A DNA stretch of 64,000 bases. Source: Microvirga pakistanensis. GTDB taxonomy: Bacteria > Pseudomonadota > Alphaproteobacteria > Rhizobiales > Beijerinckiaceae. Under the pieces are notes generated by a model. It was not told where the DNA came from and searched no databases. It saw nothing but the letters and a program-made list of their open reading frames with translations. How positions within the stretch are numbered: the stretch's first letter is position 1; each line of letters starts with the position of its first letter. The position numbers were made by a program, and so were the translations under genes. Shown here in pieces: positions 38,457-47,507 of the stretch. The stretch lies in assembly GCF_004458765.1 (NCBI RefSeq), contig NZ_SPJX01000710.1, positions 124,001 through 188,000 on the forward strand. Direction: 5' to 3'.

Positions 38457-38470
38457 CGGCGTCTCCGTCA
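38454..38470. terminator. Hairpin between convergent fabI and methyltransferase genes
   Basis: TGACGG/CCGTCA, a 6-bp stem with a 5-nt loop that includes the fabI stop codon. No T run on either strand. Weak bidirectional terminator candidate. Confidence 0.3.
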
Positions 38471-38475
38471 CCGGA

Positions 38476-39378
38476 TCAGCCGCCCGCCTCGTCGTAGCAC
38501 AGGGCCCAGCCCGATCCGGTGAACCAGCACCGTTCGGGCCGGGCGGGGCGCCGCCAGATCAGGCTGCGGACGAACTCGATCCCGCCCCCTTCGAACGCGG
38601 CCTGAAGAGCCTGACGCTCGGGGCCGGGTTTCGACAATTCGCCGTCCGCGCAGACGAAGAAGGCCCGGCCCAGCCATCGCACCGCCAATCCTGTCTCATG
38701 GTGCGTCACGAGAAGGCCCGCGCCGTGCAGGGCGTGGGTGCCTCCCCAGGAGCTCGGCCTGGGCCGGGGCAGACCAAGAGGGAAGATGACGCGCCCATCG
38801 GGCTTCAAGCGATCGATCCAGGCATCGGCGGGCTTTTCGACGGAAAAGTTCACATAGACCGCATCGACATCCTCGCGCGGCCATCCGGCGCCGTCGCCCT
38901 CCACCACCGTGACGTTGGGCCGGTCTGCGAGATTCGCACGCGCCGCCTGCGTGAGGACGGGGTCGAGCTCGACTGCCAGCACATGGCCCTTCTCTCCGAC
39001 GAGTTCCGCCAGGATGGCGGTGTAGTAGCCGGTTCCCGCCCCGATCTGCGCGACGCGCTCGCCCTCGCGGAGGGCCAGGGCGTGCAGCCATCCCGCATGA
39101 AGGGACGGGCTGCCGTTGTTGACGCCGCGGTGGGGCGCAAGCGCCAGGAGCACGTCCTGATAGAGCACGGCGGGATCCCGGGATTGCAGCGGCTCGTAGC
39201 CGCCGGCTCCGCGCGCGAGAGTCCAGGGCGGCTCCCCGAGAAACCGCTCCCGCGGCACGGCTGCGAAGGCCCGTTCGAGCCTGATATCGTCCGAGGCGCC
39301 CACGAGGGCCAGGATCTGCCTGGCATAGGCGCGGCGGACCAGGGCCAATTCTTCAGTCGTGAAAGCGGGTTCCAGCAT
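38476..39378 (-). CDS. Protein-L-isoaspartate O-methyltransferase-like protein
   Basis: A 300-aa SAM-dependent methyltransferase of the PCMT family. The SAM motif is VAQIGAGTGYYTAIL, with VLAVELDP and a PRERFL N-terminal signature. It is longer than the usual 210-230 aa and carries an extra C-terminal region. The substrate is uncertain because this family includes non-isoaspartyl members. It is convergent with fabI and divergent from the DsbA-like gene. Confidence 0.78.
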   Translation of the reverse strand: MLEPAFTTEELALVRRAYARQILALVGASDDIRLERAFAAVPRERFLGEPPWTLARGAGGYEPLQSRDPAVLYQDVLLALAPHRGVNNGSPSLHAGWLHALALREGERVAQIGAGTGYYTAILAELVGEKGHVLAVELDPVLTQAARANLADRPNVTVVEGDGAGWPREDVDAVYVNFSVEKPADAWIDRLKPDGRVIFPLGLPRPRPSSWGGTHALHGAGLLVTHHETGLAVRWLGRAFFVCADGELSKPGPERQALQAAFEGGGIEFVRSLIWRRPARPERCWFTGSGWALCYDEAGG

Positions 39379-39566
39379 CGGTGCGGTCCTGGTATCGGCT
39401 CACCGTCCGAGGCCGGGAGCACCATGGCAACCGTCGCGCCGGCAAGCGGCTTCAAGCATCGCCGGAGCCTCTGCTCTTCACAAGTGCATGAAGGGGCAAA
39501 GCTTGGCCTTGCTCCGGACACGATCGGGCGGCAACAGGACATCTCGCGCTTCGAGAGCCTCTGTTC

Positions 39567-40193
39567 ATGATCCTGTCCCGCCGCACTCTTCTCGCCTGCC
39601 TCGCCGCTTCCGGTGCCGGCCTTCCGGCCGCCGCCCAGTCCGGTCCGGAACCGCAGATGGTCCCCGTCGAGCTCGTCGAGGACGCCCTGGCTCAGCCGTC
39701 CGCCGTGAGGCTCGGGCACCGGCACGGCGACGTGATCATGATCGAGTACTTCGATTACAATTGCCCCTGGTGCAGGCGATCGGCCGCGGATCTGCCCGAG
39801 CTCCTGAAGGCCGAGCCCGATCTCACCTATGTGCTGATGAATTTCGCCGTGCTCGGCGTTCCGTCCGTCACGGCCACCAAGGCGGCCCTCGCCTATCTTC
39901 AGGTCTACGGACCCGAGCGCTACCTGCCGCTGCATCTCGCGCTCTTCCGGCTCAAGGGAGCCGTCGACGGCGAGCGGGCCCTGAAGGAGATCGAGCGCCT
40001 CGGCGGCGACGCGAAGCGCATCGAGGACGTCGGAAACACCGACCGCACCACCCAGTGGATGAAGGACTCGTTCAAGATCGGCGATTCGCTGGGCTTCACC
40101 GCCACCCCATCCTTCCTGGTGGGAACGGAAGCCTATGTGGGCGGCATGACCCTGGCCCAGAAACGCGAGGCGATTGCGCGGGCCAGGGGTTAG
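39567..40193 (+). CDS. DsbA-family thiol-disulfide oxidoreductase
   Basis: A 208-aa periplasmic thioredoxin-fold protein. The N-terminal signal begins MILSRRTLLACLAASGAGLPAAAQ. The redox motif is CPWC in DYNCPWCRRS, and the cis-Pro region is FTATPSFLVG. Likely an oxidase or isomerase of disulfides in the periplasm. It resembles DsbA-like proteins of the Com1/BdbD group and ends 53 bp before murJ. Confidence 0.83.
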   Translation: MILSRRTLLACLAASGAGLPAAAQSGPEPQMVPVELVEDALAQPSAVRLGHRHGDVIMIEYFDYNCPWCRRSAADLPELLKAEPDLTYVLMNFAVLGVPSVTATKAALAYLQVYGPERYLPLHLALFRLKGAVDGERALKEIERLGGDAKRIEDVGNTDRTTQWMKDSFKIGDSLGFTATPSFLVGTEAYVGGMTLAQKREAIARARG

Positions 40194-40246
40194 AGCGGGG
40201 ATCCCTTAGACAATCCGCGCTCAAGCGTATAAGCGCGACATTGCCC

Positions 40247-41770
40247 ATGTCCCTGCCCCTGTCGCTCATCCGCTCCTCCCTCCTGGTCGGCCTCGGCTCG
40301 ATTGCCTCGCGCATTCTCGGCTTTGTTCGAGACCTGCTGTTCGCGCAGGCCCTCGGAGCGGGCCCGGTGGCGGATGCGTTCCTCACGGCCTTTCGCCTGC
40401 CGAACCTCGTCCGCCGCATTGTAGGCGAAGGCGGACTCAATCCGGCCCTCGTGCCGCATTTGAGCCGCATGGAACCAAAGGACGCCGCCGCAGCGGCCGG
40501 CGATGCCATCAGCGTCTTTGCCCTGGCGCTTCTCGGGCTCACCGCGCTCGTGGAGATCAGCGCGGGCCTCGTGGCGCTTCTCCTCGCGCCGGGCCTTCGC
40601 GACGAGGGGACGCTGGCGCTGGCGGCCTTCTACACGCGTCTGGCCTTTCCCATCGTCGTGTCGGTGACGCTCTCCTCCGTGGCCGCCGCGATCCTCAACA
40701 TGCGCGGGCGCTATGGGGCGACCGCCCTCGCGCCGCTCGTGGTGAACACCGGGCTGATCCTGACCGTCGTGGTGCTGGAGAAAGCCTTCGTCCTGCCTCT
40801 TGAGGCGAAAGCCGCGTGGCTCTCGGCGGCGTCGAGCGGGGCCGGTTTCCTCCAGCTCCTCGCCGTATGGGCCGCGCTGCGGCAGGGCCAGGACCCTCTG
40901 GTGCGCTTTCGCAGGCCGCGCTGGTCGCCGGCCCTGAAGAACCTGCTGCTTGCGGGCTTTCCCGCCCTGGTGGCGAGCGGAGCCGTGCAGCTGTTCGTGC
41001 TGGCCGGCACGCAGGTGGCCTCCTTCTGGCCCTCGGGTATCTCCTGGCTCTACTACGCCGAGCGGGTGATGCAGCTGCCCCTCGGCCTCATGGCGGCCTT
41101 GGGCACCAGCGTGCTCCTGCCGGCACTCGCCCGGCATCACCACGCGGGTGAAACGGCCGCCATCGTGTCGGCCCAGCACAGGGCCCTGGAGATGGCGCTG
41201 CTGCTCGCCCTCCCGGCGGGCGCCGCCCTGCTGATCCTGAGTGTCCCCGTCACGACGGTTCTCTTCGAACGCGGAGCGTTCCTGCCGGCCGATTCCGCCG
41301 GTACCGCGCAGGTGCTCGCGGCGCTCAGCCTCGGCCTGCCCTTCGCCACCGCCGGCAAGGTGCTGAGCCAGACCCTGTTCGCGCGCGGAGCCCTGCGCCA
41401 GACGATCGCGGGTACCGGTCTCGGCATCGTTGTCACGCTCGCGAGCGGCGTCATTCTCGCGCCTCTCGGGGGAGCAGCGGGCATCGCGCTCGGCATCAGC
41501 CTGGGTTGCGCCGCCCACGCGGCCGCCATGGTCCGGCTGCTGGCCCGGGCCGGGTTGTGGCGCCCGGACCGCCGCTTTCTCGGGCGCGTGGCGCGCATCG
41601 CCCTCTCGACGGGGGTCATGGGCCTCGGCCTCTCGGCGGCGCAGAGGATCCAGGCGCCCACGGACAGCCTGTCCCTCGCGGCGTTCTGCCTCGGCGGCCT
41701 TGCCCTTTATGCCGCCGCCGCATGGCTGACCGGTGCGGTCACCCGTGACGACGTGCGCGCCTTCCGTTAA
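40247..41770 (+). CDS. murJ: Lipid II flippase MurJ
   Basis: A 507-aa MVF/MOP-superfamily protein with about 14 transmembrane helices. The N-terminal signature SIASRILGFVRDLLFAQALG and ADAFLTAFRLPNLVRRI are diagnostic, followed by WLYYAERVMQLPLGL and VTTVLFERGAF. It flips lipid II across the inner membrane for peptidoglycan synthesis. It directly precedes trpS, the usual Hyphomicrobiales order. Confidence 0.94.
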   Translation: MSLPLSLIRSSLLVGLGSIASRILGFVRDLLFAQALGAGPVADAFLTAFRLPNLVRRIVGEGGLNPALVPHLSRMEPKDAAAAAGDAISVFALALLGLTALVEISAGLVALLLAPGLRDEGTLALAAFYTRLAFPIVVSVTLSSVAAAILNMRGRYGATALAPLVVNTGLILTVVVLEKAFVLPLEAKAAWLSAASSGAGFLQLLAVWAALRQGQDPLVRFRRPRWSPALKNLLLAGFPALVASGAVQLFVLAGTQVASFWPSGISWLYYAERVMQLPLGLMAALGTSVLLPALARHHHAGETAAIVSAQHRALEMALLLALPAGAALLILSVPVTTVLFERGAFLPADSAGTAQVLAALSLGLPFATAGKVLSQTLFARGALRQTIAGTGLGIVVTLASGVILAPLGGAAGIALGISLGCAAHAAAMVRLLARAGLWRPDRRFLGRVARIALSTGVMGLGLSAAQRIQAPTDSLSLAAFCLGGLALYAAAAWLTGAVTRDDVRAFR

Positions 41771-41875
41771 ACGCTTGCATCGTGGCGCGGCCCTGTCATA
41801 ACCGCGCCGCAACGAAACATGGACAAAGCAGCGCGGACCGGCGTCCAACCCGGCCTGGCGTGGGAGTGCAAGACG

Positions 41876-42916
41876 ATGGCGCAGTTCAAGGAGCTGGTTT
41901 TCTCCGGCATGCAGCCGACAGGCAACCTGCATCTCGGAAACTATCTTGGCGCGATGATCCGCTGGATCGAACTCCAGAAGACGATGGAATGCATCTATTG
42001 CGTCGTCGACATGCACGCCATCACCATCTGGCAGGATCCCGCCGACCTGAAGCGCCAGATCCGCGAGGTGACGGCCGCCTATCTCGCGGCCGGCCTCGAC
42101 CCGCACAAGAGCATCATCTTCAACCAGAGCCAGGTGTATCAGCACGCGGAGCTCGCCTGGGTGTTCAACTGCGTGGCGCGCATCGGCTGGATGAACCGCA
42201 TGACGCAGTTCAAGGAGAAGGCCGGCAAGGACCGCGAGAACGCCTCGCTCGGCCTCTACGCCTATCCGAGCCTGATGGCCGCCGACATCCTGGTCTACCG
42301 CGCCACCCATGTGCCGGTGGGCGAGGACCAGAAGCAGCATCTCGAGCTGACCCGCGACGTGGCGCAGAAGTTCAACAACGACTATGCCGCCTCGATCGCC
42401 GCGAGCGGCTATGGCGATGCCTTCTTCCCGCTCACCGAGCCCATGATCCAGGGTCCGGCGACCCGCGTCATGTCCCTGCGCGACGGCTCGAAGAAGATGT
42501 CGAAGTCGGACCCGTCCGACTATTCGCGCATCAACCTCACGGACGATGCCGACACCATCGCCCAGAAGGTGCGCAAGGCGAAGACCGATCCCGAGCCCCT
42601 ACCCTCCGAGGTCGAGGGCCTGAAAGGTCGTCCCGAAGCGGAGAACCTGGTCGCGATCTATGCGGCGCTCACCGGCACCACGCCGGAGGACGTGCTGCGC
42701 GATCACGGCGGCTCGCAGTTCTCGGGCTTCAAGGCGGCGCTCGTGGACGTGGCGGTAACGAAGCTCGCCCCGATCGCCGGCGAGATGCGCCGTCTGATGG
42801 CCGATCCCGGCCATATCGACACGATCCTCGTCGACGGCTCGGACCGCGCCCGGGTCATCGCCGCCCAGACCATGGACGCCGTGAAGGACATCGTGGGCTT
42901 CGTTCGCAAGCGCTGA
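41876..42916 (+). CDS. trpS: Tryptophanyl-tRNA synthetase
   Basis: A 346-aa class I aminoacyl-tRNA synthetase. The HIGH-like motif is GNLHLGNYLGA and the KMSKS motif is KKMSKSDP near residue 204. It charges tRNA-Trp in the cytoplasm. The start at MAQFKELVFSG is preceded by GGGAG; an upstream in-frame ATG at 41819 is less likely. Confidence 0.95.
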   Translation: MAQFKELVFSGMQPTGNLHLGNYLGAMIRWIELQKTMECIYCVVDMHAITIWQDPADLKRQIREVTAAYLAAGLDPHKSIIFNQSQVYQHAELAWVFNCVARIGWMNRMTQFKEKAGKDRENASLGLYAYPSLMAADILVYRATHVPVGEDQKQHLELTRDVAQKFNNDYAASIAASGYGDAFFPLTEPMIQGPATRVMSLRDGSKKMSKSDPSDYSRINLTDDADTIAQKVRKAKTDPEPLPSEVEGLKGRPEAENLVAIYAALTGTTPEDVLRDHGGSQFSGFKAALVDVAVTKLAPIAGEMRRLMADPGHIDTILVDGSDRARVIAAQTMDAVKDIVGFVRKR

Positions 42917-42922
42917 ACCCCT

Positions 42923-42949
42923 TGGGCGAAGCGGTCTCCGCTTCGCCCA
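42923..42949 (+). terminator. Strong hairpin downstream of trpS
   Basis: Perfect 12-bp stem TGGGCGAAGCGG/CCGCTTCGCCCA with loop TCT, 6 bp after the trpS stop. No T tract follows, so it may act as an mRNA 3'-end stabiliser or weak terminator. Confidence 0.5.
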
Positions 42950-43067
42950 GCCAAGGATGCAGCAGGCAGCCCCTGTTTCCCGACCTCGCGATGCGCTAGA
43001 TCAAAGCGCGGCCCTTGCCCTATTCGTATGAGCAGGGCAGCATCGTGCCGTTGCAGGAGAGCGGGCA

Positions 43068-43565
43068 GTGAGCGGGCAGCGCCGATCCTACGAATCGGGT
43101 CACCGGCCGAAATTCATGGTGGTGGTCGACAAGACGCCGGAATGCGCGCGGGCGGTCCATTTCGCCTCGCGCCGCGCCGCGCGGACGGGGGCGAGCATGC
43201 TCATGCTCGCCGTGGTGGATCCGCCGGACGATTTCGAGTGGATCGGCGTCGGCGAGGCCATGATCGAGGAAGCGAGCGAGGAGGCGGCCAAACTCCTCGA
43301 GGCGGCCGCCCGCGAGGCCCGCAGCGCCGCCGGCGTGGAGCCGGAGCAGGTGATCCGGGTGGGTGACCGCTCCGACGAGATCCTCAAGCTCATCCGCGAG
43401 GACGAGGACGTTTCCTTCCTGGTGCTCGCCGCCGGCAGCGGCAAGGAAGGTCCCGGCCCTCTCGTGAGCACGCTGGCCGGCCGCGCGGCCTCGACCTTCC
43501 CGGTTCCCATCGTCATCGTGCCGGGCAGCCTCACGGACGAGGAAATCGACGCGCTGGCGGGTTGA
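43068..43565 (+). CDS. Universal stress protein
   Basis: A 165-aa UspA-fold protein. It has the N-terminal FMVVVDKTPECARAVHFASR, a C-terminal nucleotide-loop-like segment LVLAAGSGKEGPGPLVS and the terminal strand PVPIVIVPG. USPs are small cytoplasmic ATP- or AMP-binding stress proteins; the specific role is unknown. The GTG start follows AGGAGAG. Confidence 0.85.
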   Translation: MSGQRRSYESGHRPKFMVVVDKTPECARAVHFASRRAARTGASMLMLAVVDPPDDFEWIGVGEAMIEEASEEAAKLLEAAAREARSAAGVEPEQVIRVGDRSDEILKLIREDEDVSFLVLAAGSGKEGPGPLVSTLAGRAASTFPVPIVIVPGSLTDEEIDALAG

Positions 43566-43684
43566 GAGAAAACCATTCCGAACGAAGCGGAGCGACGATC
43601 CGGCTCCGCAGCATCGGGACGACGGCCTCGTGATTCTCCTCTTGGAATCGGCCCCTTCCCGATCCACATTGAATCCGAAACCTG

Positions 43685-43699
43685 TTAGAACGATTCTAA
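43685..43699. promoter_or_regulatory. Candidate Irr box (iron control element)
   Basis: Perfect inverted repeat TTAGAA-CGA-TTCTAA ending 47 bp before the NfuA-type ATG. It agrees with the described Irr/ICE-type operator (TTTAGAA-N3-TTCTAAA core). An irr gene lies in the same window, so iron-dependent control of this Fe-S gene is likely. Confidence 0.65.
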
Positions 43700-43746
43700 G
43701 CCCACCGCTCGGCCGGCCTTGAACCGGCGTCAGAGGACCAAAAGCG

Positions 43747-44307
43747 ATGTTTATCCAGACCGAAGCCACCCCCAATCCTGCCACCCTGAAGTTCCTGCCC
43801 GGCCGCGTCGTGATGCCGGAGGGCACCTTCGAGGCGAAGACGCCCGAGCAGGGCGAGTTCTCGCCCCTGGCCCAGCGCCTCTTCGCCGTGCCGGGCGTCG
43901 CCGCCGTCTTCTTCGGCTACGACTTCATCACCGTCACCAAGGCCGATGGCGAGTGGCAGCACCTGAAGCCGGCGATCCTCGGCGGGATCATGGAGCATTT
44001 CATGACCGGCGCGCCGCTCTTCTCCAACGGCTACGGCGCCACGGACGAGGACGGCGAGGAGTTCTTCGACCCGCAGGACGCCTCCACGGTCGAGACCATC
44101 AAGGAGCTGCTCGAGACCCGTATCCGCCCGGCGGTTGCCGGCGACGGCGGCGACATCACCTTCCGGGGCTTCCGGGACGGGGTGGTCTACCTCGTCATGA
44201 AGGGCGCCTGCTCCGGCTGCCCGTCCTCGACCGCAACGCTCCGCCACGGCATCCAGAACCTGCTGCGCCATTTCCTGCCGGACGTGCGCGAGGTCCAGGC
44301 TGTCTAA
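43747..44307 (+). CDS. NfuA-type Fe-S cluster carrier (NifU family)
   Basis: A 186-aa protein. It has an N-terminal Nfu_N domain (MFIQTEATPNPATLKFLPGR) and a C-terminal NifU-like domain with the cluster-binding CSGCPSS motif. It carries or inserts 4Fe-4S clusters into apoproteins. The perfect Irr-box-like palindrome upstream fits iron-responsive expression. Length and domain order match the alphaproteobacterial/mitochondrial NFU1 type. Confidence 0.9.
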   Translation: MFIQTEATPNPATLKFLPGRVVMPEGTFEAKTPEQGEFSPLAQRLFAVPGVAAVFFGYDFITVTKADGEWQHLKPAILGGIMEHFMTGAPLFSNGYGATDEDGEEFFDPQDASTVETIKELLETRIRPAVAGDGGDITFRGFRDGVVYLVMKGACSGCPSSTATLRHGIQNLLRHFLPDVREVQAV

Positions 44308-44346
44308 ACAAGCGCCAAGAACCCTGGAATCGAGCAGCGCGGCCAG

Positions 44347-44445
44347 AGCATCGGACCCGAGAGCGGAACCCACTTTCGGGATCCATCCGGCGCTCCATCT
44401 ATGAAGAACGCATCGTGCGGCCCTTCGGGATCGCACGATGCGCTA
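44347..44445. repeat. Dispersed palindromic repeat, copy 3 (diverged)
   Basis: AGCATCGGACCCGAGAGCGGA...CACTTTCGGGATCC..., then GCATCGTGCGG/TCGCACGATGC. It keeps the two-hairpin layout of copy 1 with several substitutions, and lies between the NfuA-type gene and the nitroreductase. Confidence 0.7.
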
Positions 44446-44472
44446 AGCTGCGCTTTTCTTTGGAGCTTCGCC

Positions 44473-45063
44473 GTGCCGTCCCTATCCGACGCCGCCCTCG
44501 ACCAGCTCTTCCGCAAGGCTCAGACCCATCGCGCGTGGGATGACCGGAAGATCCCCGATGAAACCCTGCGCCAGATCGCCGATCTCGCCAAGATGGCCCC
44601 GACCAACGGCAATTCGTCGCCGGGCCGCTTCGTCTTCGTGGTGTCCCAAGCGGCCAAGGAGAGGCTGCGTCCCCATCTCGACGAATACAACGTGCACCGG
44701 ACCATGACCGCGCCGGCCACCGTGATCGTGGCGCACGACATGGAGTTCTACGAGAAGCTCGACTTCCTGGCCCCGCACAGCAAGGACGCGCGCAGCTGGT
44801 TCACGGACACGCCCGAAACCATTGCCCGCACAGCGTTCCAAGGCTCCACCCTGCAGGGTGCCTACATCATCATGGCGGCGCGCTCGCTGGGCCTCGATTG
44901 CGGCCCCATGGGCGGTTTCGACCACGAGGGCGTGGACAGAACCTTCTTTCCGGATGGGACGATCAAGTCCAACTTCCTGATCAATCTCGGCTACGGAATT
45001 CCCGAGCAGCTGCGCCCGCGCGCGCCGCGCTTCGCCTTCGAGGAGTTCTGCCGGATCGAGTGA
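44473..45063 (+). CDS. Nitroreductase family protein, RutE/HadB-like
   Basis: A 196-aa FMN-dependent nitroreductase-fold protein similar to malonic semialdehyde reductase RutE. Key segments are MAPTNGNSSPGRFVFVV, the ARTAFQGSTLQGAYIIMAARSLGLDCGPMGG region and a C-terminal NFLINLGYG. It may reduce malonic semialdehyde or related 3-oxoacids. No rut cluster is adjacent, so the specific substrate is uncertain. GTG 44473 is the likely start. Confidence 0.8.
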   Translation: MPSLSDAALDQLFRKAQTHRAWDDRKIPDETLRQIADLAKMAPTNGNSSPGRFVFVVSQAAKERLRPHLDEYNVHRTMTAPATVIVAHDMEFYEKLDFLAPHSKDARSWFTDTPETIARTAFQGSTLQGAYIIMAARSLGLDCGPMGGFDHEGVDRTFFPDGTIKSNFLINLGYGIPEQLRPRAPRFAFEEFCRIE

Positions 45064-45155
45064 CGGCGGCAGCCAGGCTCGGCTCCTGCCATTCCGGGCT
45101 AGCGAACGTGCGGACCCGGAGGGCCGCGTCGAACGATGCGCTCTCCTAAGAATGG

Positions 45156-45206
45156 AGCATCGGATGGATCCCAAAAGTGCAAGTCCACTTTTGGGGCCGA
45201 TGCTCT
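45156..45206. repeat. Dispersed palindromic repeat, copy 4
   Basis: AGCATCGG...ATCCCAAAAGTGCAAGTCCACTTTTGGGG...CCGATGCTCT, a long hairpin with the same CCCAAAAGTG arm as copies 1 and 2. Confidence 0.72.
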
Positions 45207-45240
45207 AAGATCCGCTCCCGACCTCCATGAGCGGTACGCC

Positions 45241-45627
45241 GTGACCGAGAAACTGCCTGCCGACAGGATCGATCCAGCACCCGAGCCCGCTCCGGAGCGC
45301 GCCACGATCGACGCGACCTTCCGCAACGGCTCGCTGACGGCGATCGGGGTCGTGGTGGGCTTCTCGCTGGGCTTTCTGAGCCGGTGGGCCGGCGTTCCGG
45401 GGGACTGGGAGCGCTCCGACCTGATCGCGGTGTCCGCGATCACCCTCGGGATCGTGCTCCAGATCAAGGCCCTGGCGGACCTTCTGGCGATCGATTCTCT
45501 CCGGATCGCCAAGTACAACCGCTCGGTCAGGGTCTTCGTCATCGGACTGATGCTCGTCGCCTGCGGTGTCGCCGCCGCGCTTTTCGCCGATCTCCTGGGC
45601 TATGGCGGCATCGCCCTGAAGGGCTGA
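45241..45627 (+). CDS. Small three-helix membrane protein, unknown function
   Basis: A 128-aa protein with a polar Pro/Glu-rich N-terminus (EPAPERA) and three hydrophobic segments (LTAIGVVVGFSLGFLS, DLIAVSAITLGIVLQI, VFVIGLMLVACGVAAALFA). Family not recognised. GTG 45241 is chosen because the frame upstream of it runs into the palindromic repeat. Confidence 0.6.
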   Translation: MTEKLPADRIDPAPEPAPERATIDATFRNGSLTAIGVVVGFSLGFLSRWAGVPGDWERSDLIAVSAITLGIVLQIKALADLLAIDSLRIAKYNRSVRVFVIGLMLVACGVAAALFADLLGYGGIALKG

Positions 45628-45654
45628 CGCCTTTCGCCGCGGAACAAGGCCTTC

Positions 45655-45697
45655 ACCGGTGAAAACCGGATCCACTTTTCCGCACGATGCGCTAAAG
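45655..45697. repeat. Partial intergenic palindromic repeat
   Basis: CACCGGTGAAAACCGGATCCACTTTTCCGCACGATGCGC, a shorter repeat type ending in the same GCACGATGCGCT seen in copy 3. It lies just upstream of tsaB. Confidence 0.45.
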
Positions 45698-45722
45698 AGG
45701 TGTCTCGATCAGACGGAGACGA

Positions 45723-46409
45723 ATGTTGCGCGTCCTTGCCATCGATACCGCTCTCGGCGCCTGCTCGGCCTGCATCTGGCAGGCCGACGACGTCGAACCG
45801 CTCGCGGCCGAAACCCTGCCCATGGAGCGCGGCCACGCGGAGGCCCTGCTGCCGCTCATCGACCGGGTCGCCGCGCAAGTGGAAGGCGGCTTCGAGAGCC
45901 TCGACCGGGTGGCCGTGACCGTGGGGCCGGGCAGCTACACGGGCCTGCGCGTCGGCATCTCGGCCGCCCGGGGCATCGGGCTTGCGGCCGGAATCCCCGT
46001 GGTGGGCGTGGCCACCCTTTCGGCCTTCCTGGCTCCGCTCATGGTGAACGAACGGCGGGGGCTGTTCACCGCCGCCCTCGACGCCAAGCACGGAAACATC
46101 TACATCCAGGCCATCGCTCCCGGCGGGCGCACCATCATCCCGCCGAGCCTCATGACCTATCGCGACGCGATTCGCGTGCTCGGCTCGGGCCCTCTCCTGA
46201 TCAGCGGCTCGGCGGCCGTGATGCTGGCCGCGGAGGCGCGGGTGCAGGGCGTGGAGGCTCACATCACCGACATGCCGCAGGCGCCTGACATCGCCTGGGT
46301 GGCGCGCCTCGGCGCCCTCGCCGATCCGAATCAGGCCCTCCCGAAGCCCCTCTACCTCCGCGATCCCGACGCCAAGCCTCAGGATGGCGCGCGCATCGCA
46401 CGCCAATGA
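45723..46409 (+). CDS. tsaB: tRNA t6A synthesis protein TsaB
   Basis: A 228-aa ASKHA-fold protein (LAIDTALGACSACIW; VTVGPGSYTGLRVGISAARG). It is the TsaD partner needed for N6-threonylcarbamoyladenosine on tRNAs reading ANN codons. The rimI start overlaps its stop, a conserved pairing. Confidence 0.93.
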   Translation: MLRVLAIDTALGACSACIWQADDVEPLAAETLPMERGHAEALLPLIDRVAAQVEGGFESLDRVAVTVGPGSYTGLRVGISAARGIGLAAGIPVVGVATLSAFLAPLMVNERRGLFTAALDAKHGNIYIQAIAPGGRTIIPPSLMTYRDAIRVLGSGPLLISGSAAVMLAAEARVQGVEAHITDMPQAPDIAWVARLGALADPNQALPKPLYLRDPDAKPQDGARIARQ

Positions 46410-46891
46410 GCTTCTTCGATCGTTTCAAGAAGCCGGGCGGGCCGCGCATCGATCCCCTGAACACCGAGGCTGCAGCCCCGATGGCGGCGATTCATGCGGC
46501 CTCCTTCGCGCGGCCCTGGAGCACGCTGGATTTCGAGCGGCTTCTGGGCGAGCGCGGGGTGATCGGGGACGGGCTCTTCCTGGGCGCGGGCACGAAACCT
46601 GCCGGTTTCGTGCTCTCGCGCATGGTGCTCGACGAGGCGGAGATCCTCACCGTCGCGATCGCCCCGGAGGTGCGGGGCAAGGGCCTCTCGATCCCGCTTC
46701 TCGAACGGCATCTGGACGAACTCTCCCGCCGGGGAATCCGCACGGTCCATCTGGAGGTGGAGGAGGAAAACCATCCCGCCCTCGCCCTCTACCGCCGCTT
46801 CGGCTTCACGCAAACCGGACGGCGGGAGGGCTATTACCAGAAGCCGGACGGCAGCCGGGTGGCGGCGCTGACCATGGCGCTTGCGCTATAG
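46406..46891 (+). CDS. rimI: GNAT acetyltransferase RimI
   Basis: A 161-aa GNAT-fold N-acetyltransferase. The acetyl-CoA site IAPEVRGKGLSIPLLERH and the NHPALALYRRFGFTQTGRR motif are typical of RimI, which acetylates the N-terminus of ribosomal protein S18. It overlaps tsaB by 4 nt. Confidence 0.9.
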   Translation: MSFFDRFKKPGGPRIDPLNTEAAAPMAAIHAASFARPWSTLDFERLLGERGVIGDGLFLGAGTKPAGFVLSRMVLDEAEILTVAIAPEVRGKGLSIPLLERHLDELSRRGIRTVHLEVEEENHPALALYRRFGFTQTGRREGYYQKPDGSRVAALTMALAL

Positions 46892-47051
46892 CCCCTCCCC
46901 GGCAAGTCCCCTATAAGCATCCGCAGGCGCATCGCGCGGAGGAAGGGTCCCGGTTTCTCACTCGACGATGCGCCCATGAAGGAGCGTGAGCATCGGGCCG
47001 ATCCCGGGTCCGATGCCCCAGGAATGAGTTTTGAGGAATGAGTTCTGAGCC

Positions 47052-47507
47052 TTGGCAACACGGACCAGCAGCATCGGAAAACCCCGCCGTCCCGGCCTGA
47101 TCGAGCGCGCCTGCCGCGACAAGGGCCTGCGCATGACGGGCCAGCGCAAGATCATCGCCCAAATTCTCGACGACGCGGCCGACCACCCCGACGTGGTCGA
47201 GCTGCACCGGCGCGCTGCCGGGGTGGACGACCGCATCTCGCTCTCCACCGTCTACCGGACCGTGAAGCTTTTCGAGACGGAAGGCATCCTGGAGCGGCTC
47301 GATTTCCGCGACGGCCGTTCCCGTTACGAGCAGGCGGCACGCGAGCACCACGATCATCTCATCAACCTTGAGACCGGCGCCGTGATCGAGTTCCACTCCG
47401 ACGAGATCGAGGCCCTGCAGACCGAGATCGCCAGGCGCCTCGGCTACAAGGTGGTCTATCACCGTCTCGAGCTTTACGCGGTGCCGCTCGACAAGGACGA
47501 CGCGTGA
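47052..47507 (+). CDS. Fur family metal-responsive repressor (Fur/Mur-like)
   Basis: A 151-aa Fur-family regulator with MTGQRKIIAQILDDAADHP and ISLSTVYRTVKLFETEGILERL in the winged helix, and the metal-site HHDHLINLETG. It is distinct from Irr. In many Hyphomicrobiales the gene in this position acts as Mur, a manganese-responsive repressor. The start TTG follows GAGGAA by 14 nt and is uncertain. The next gene's GTG overlaps its stop. Confidence 0.83.
   Translation: MATRTSSIGKPRRPGLIERACRDKGLRMTGQRKIIAQILDDAADHPDVVELHRRAAGVDDRISLSTVYRTVKLFETEGILERLDFRDGRSRYEQAAREHHDHLINLETGAVIEFHSDEIEALQTEIARRLGYKVVYHRLELYAVPLDKDDA

Noticed and set aside
40190..42340. Long antisense frame (716 codons) opposite murJ and trpS
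   Set aside because: Low-complexity Arg/Gly/His/Glu composition typical of antisense frames in high-GC genes. The murJ and trpS strand carries full family signatures.
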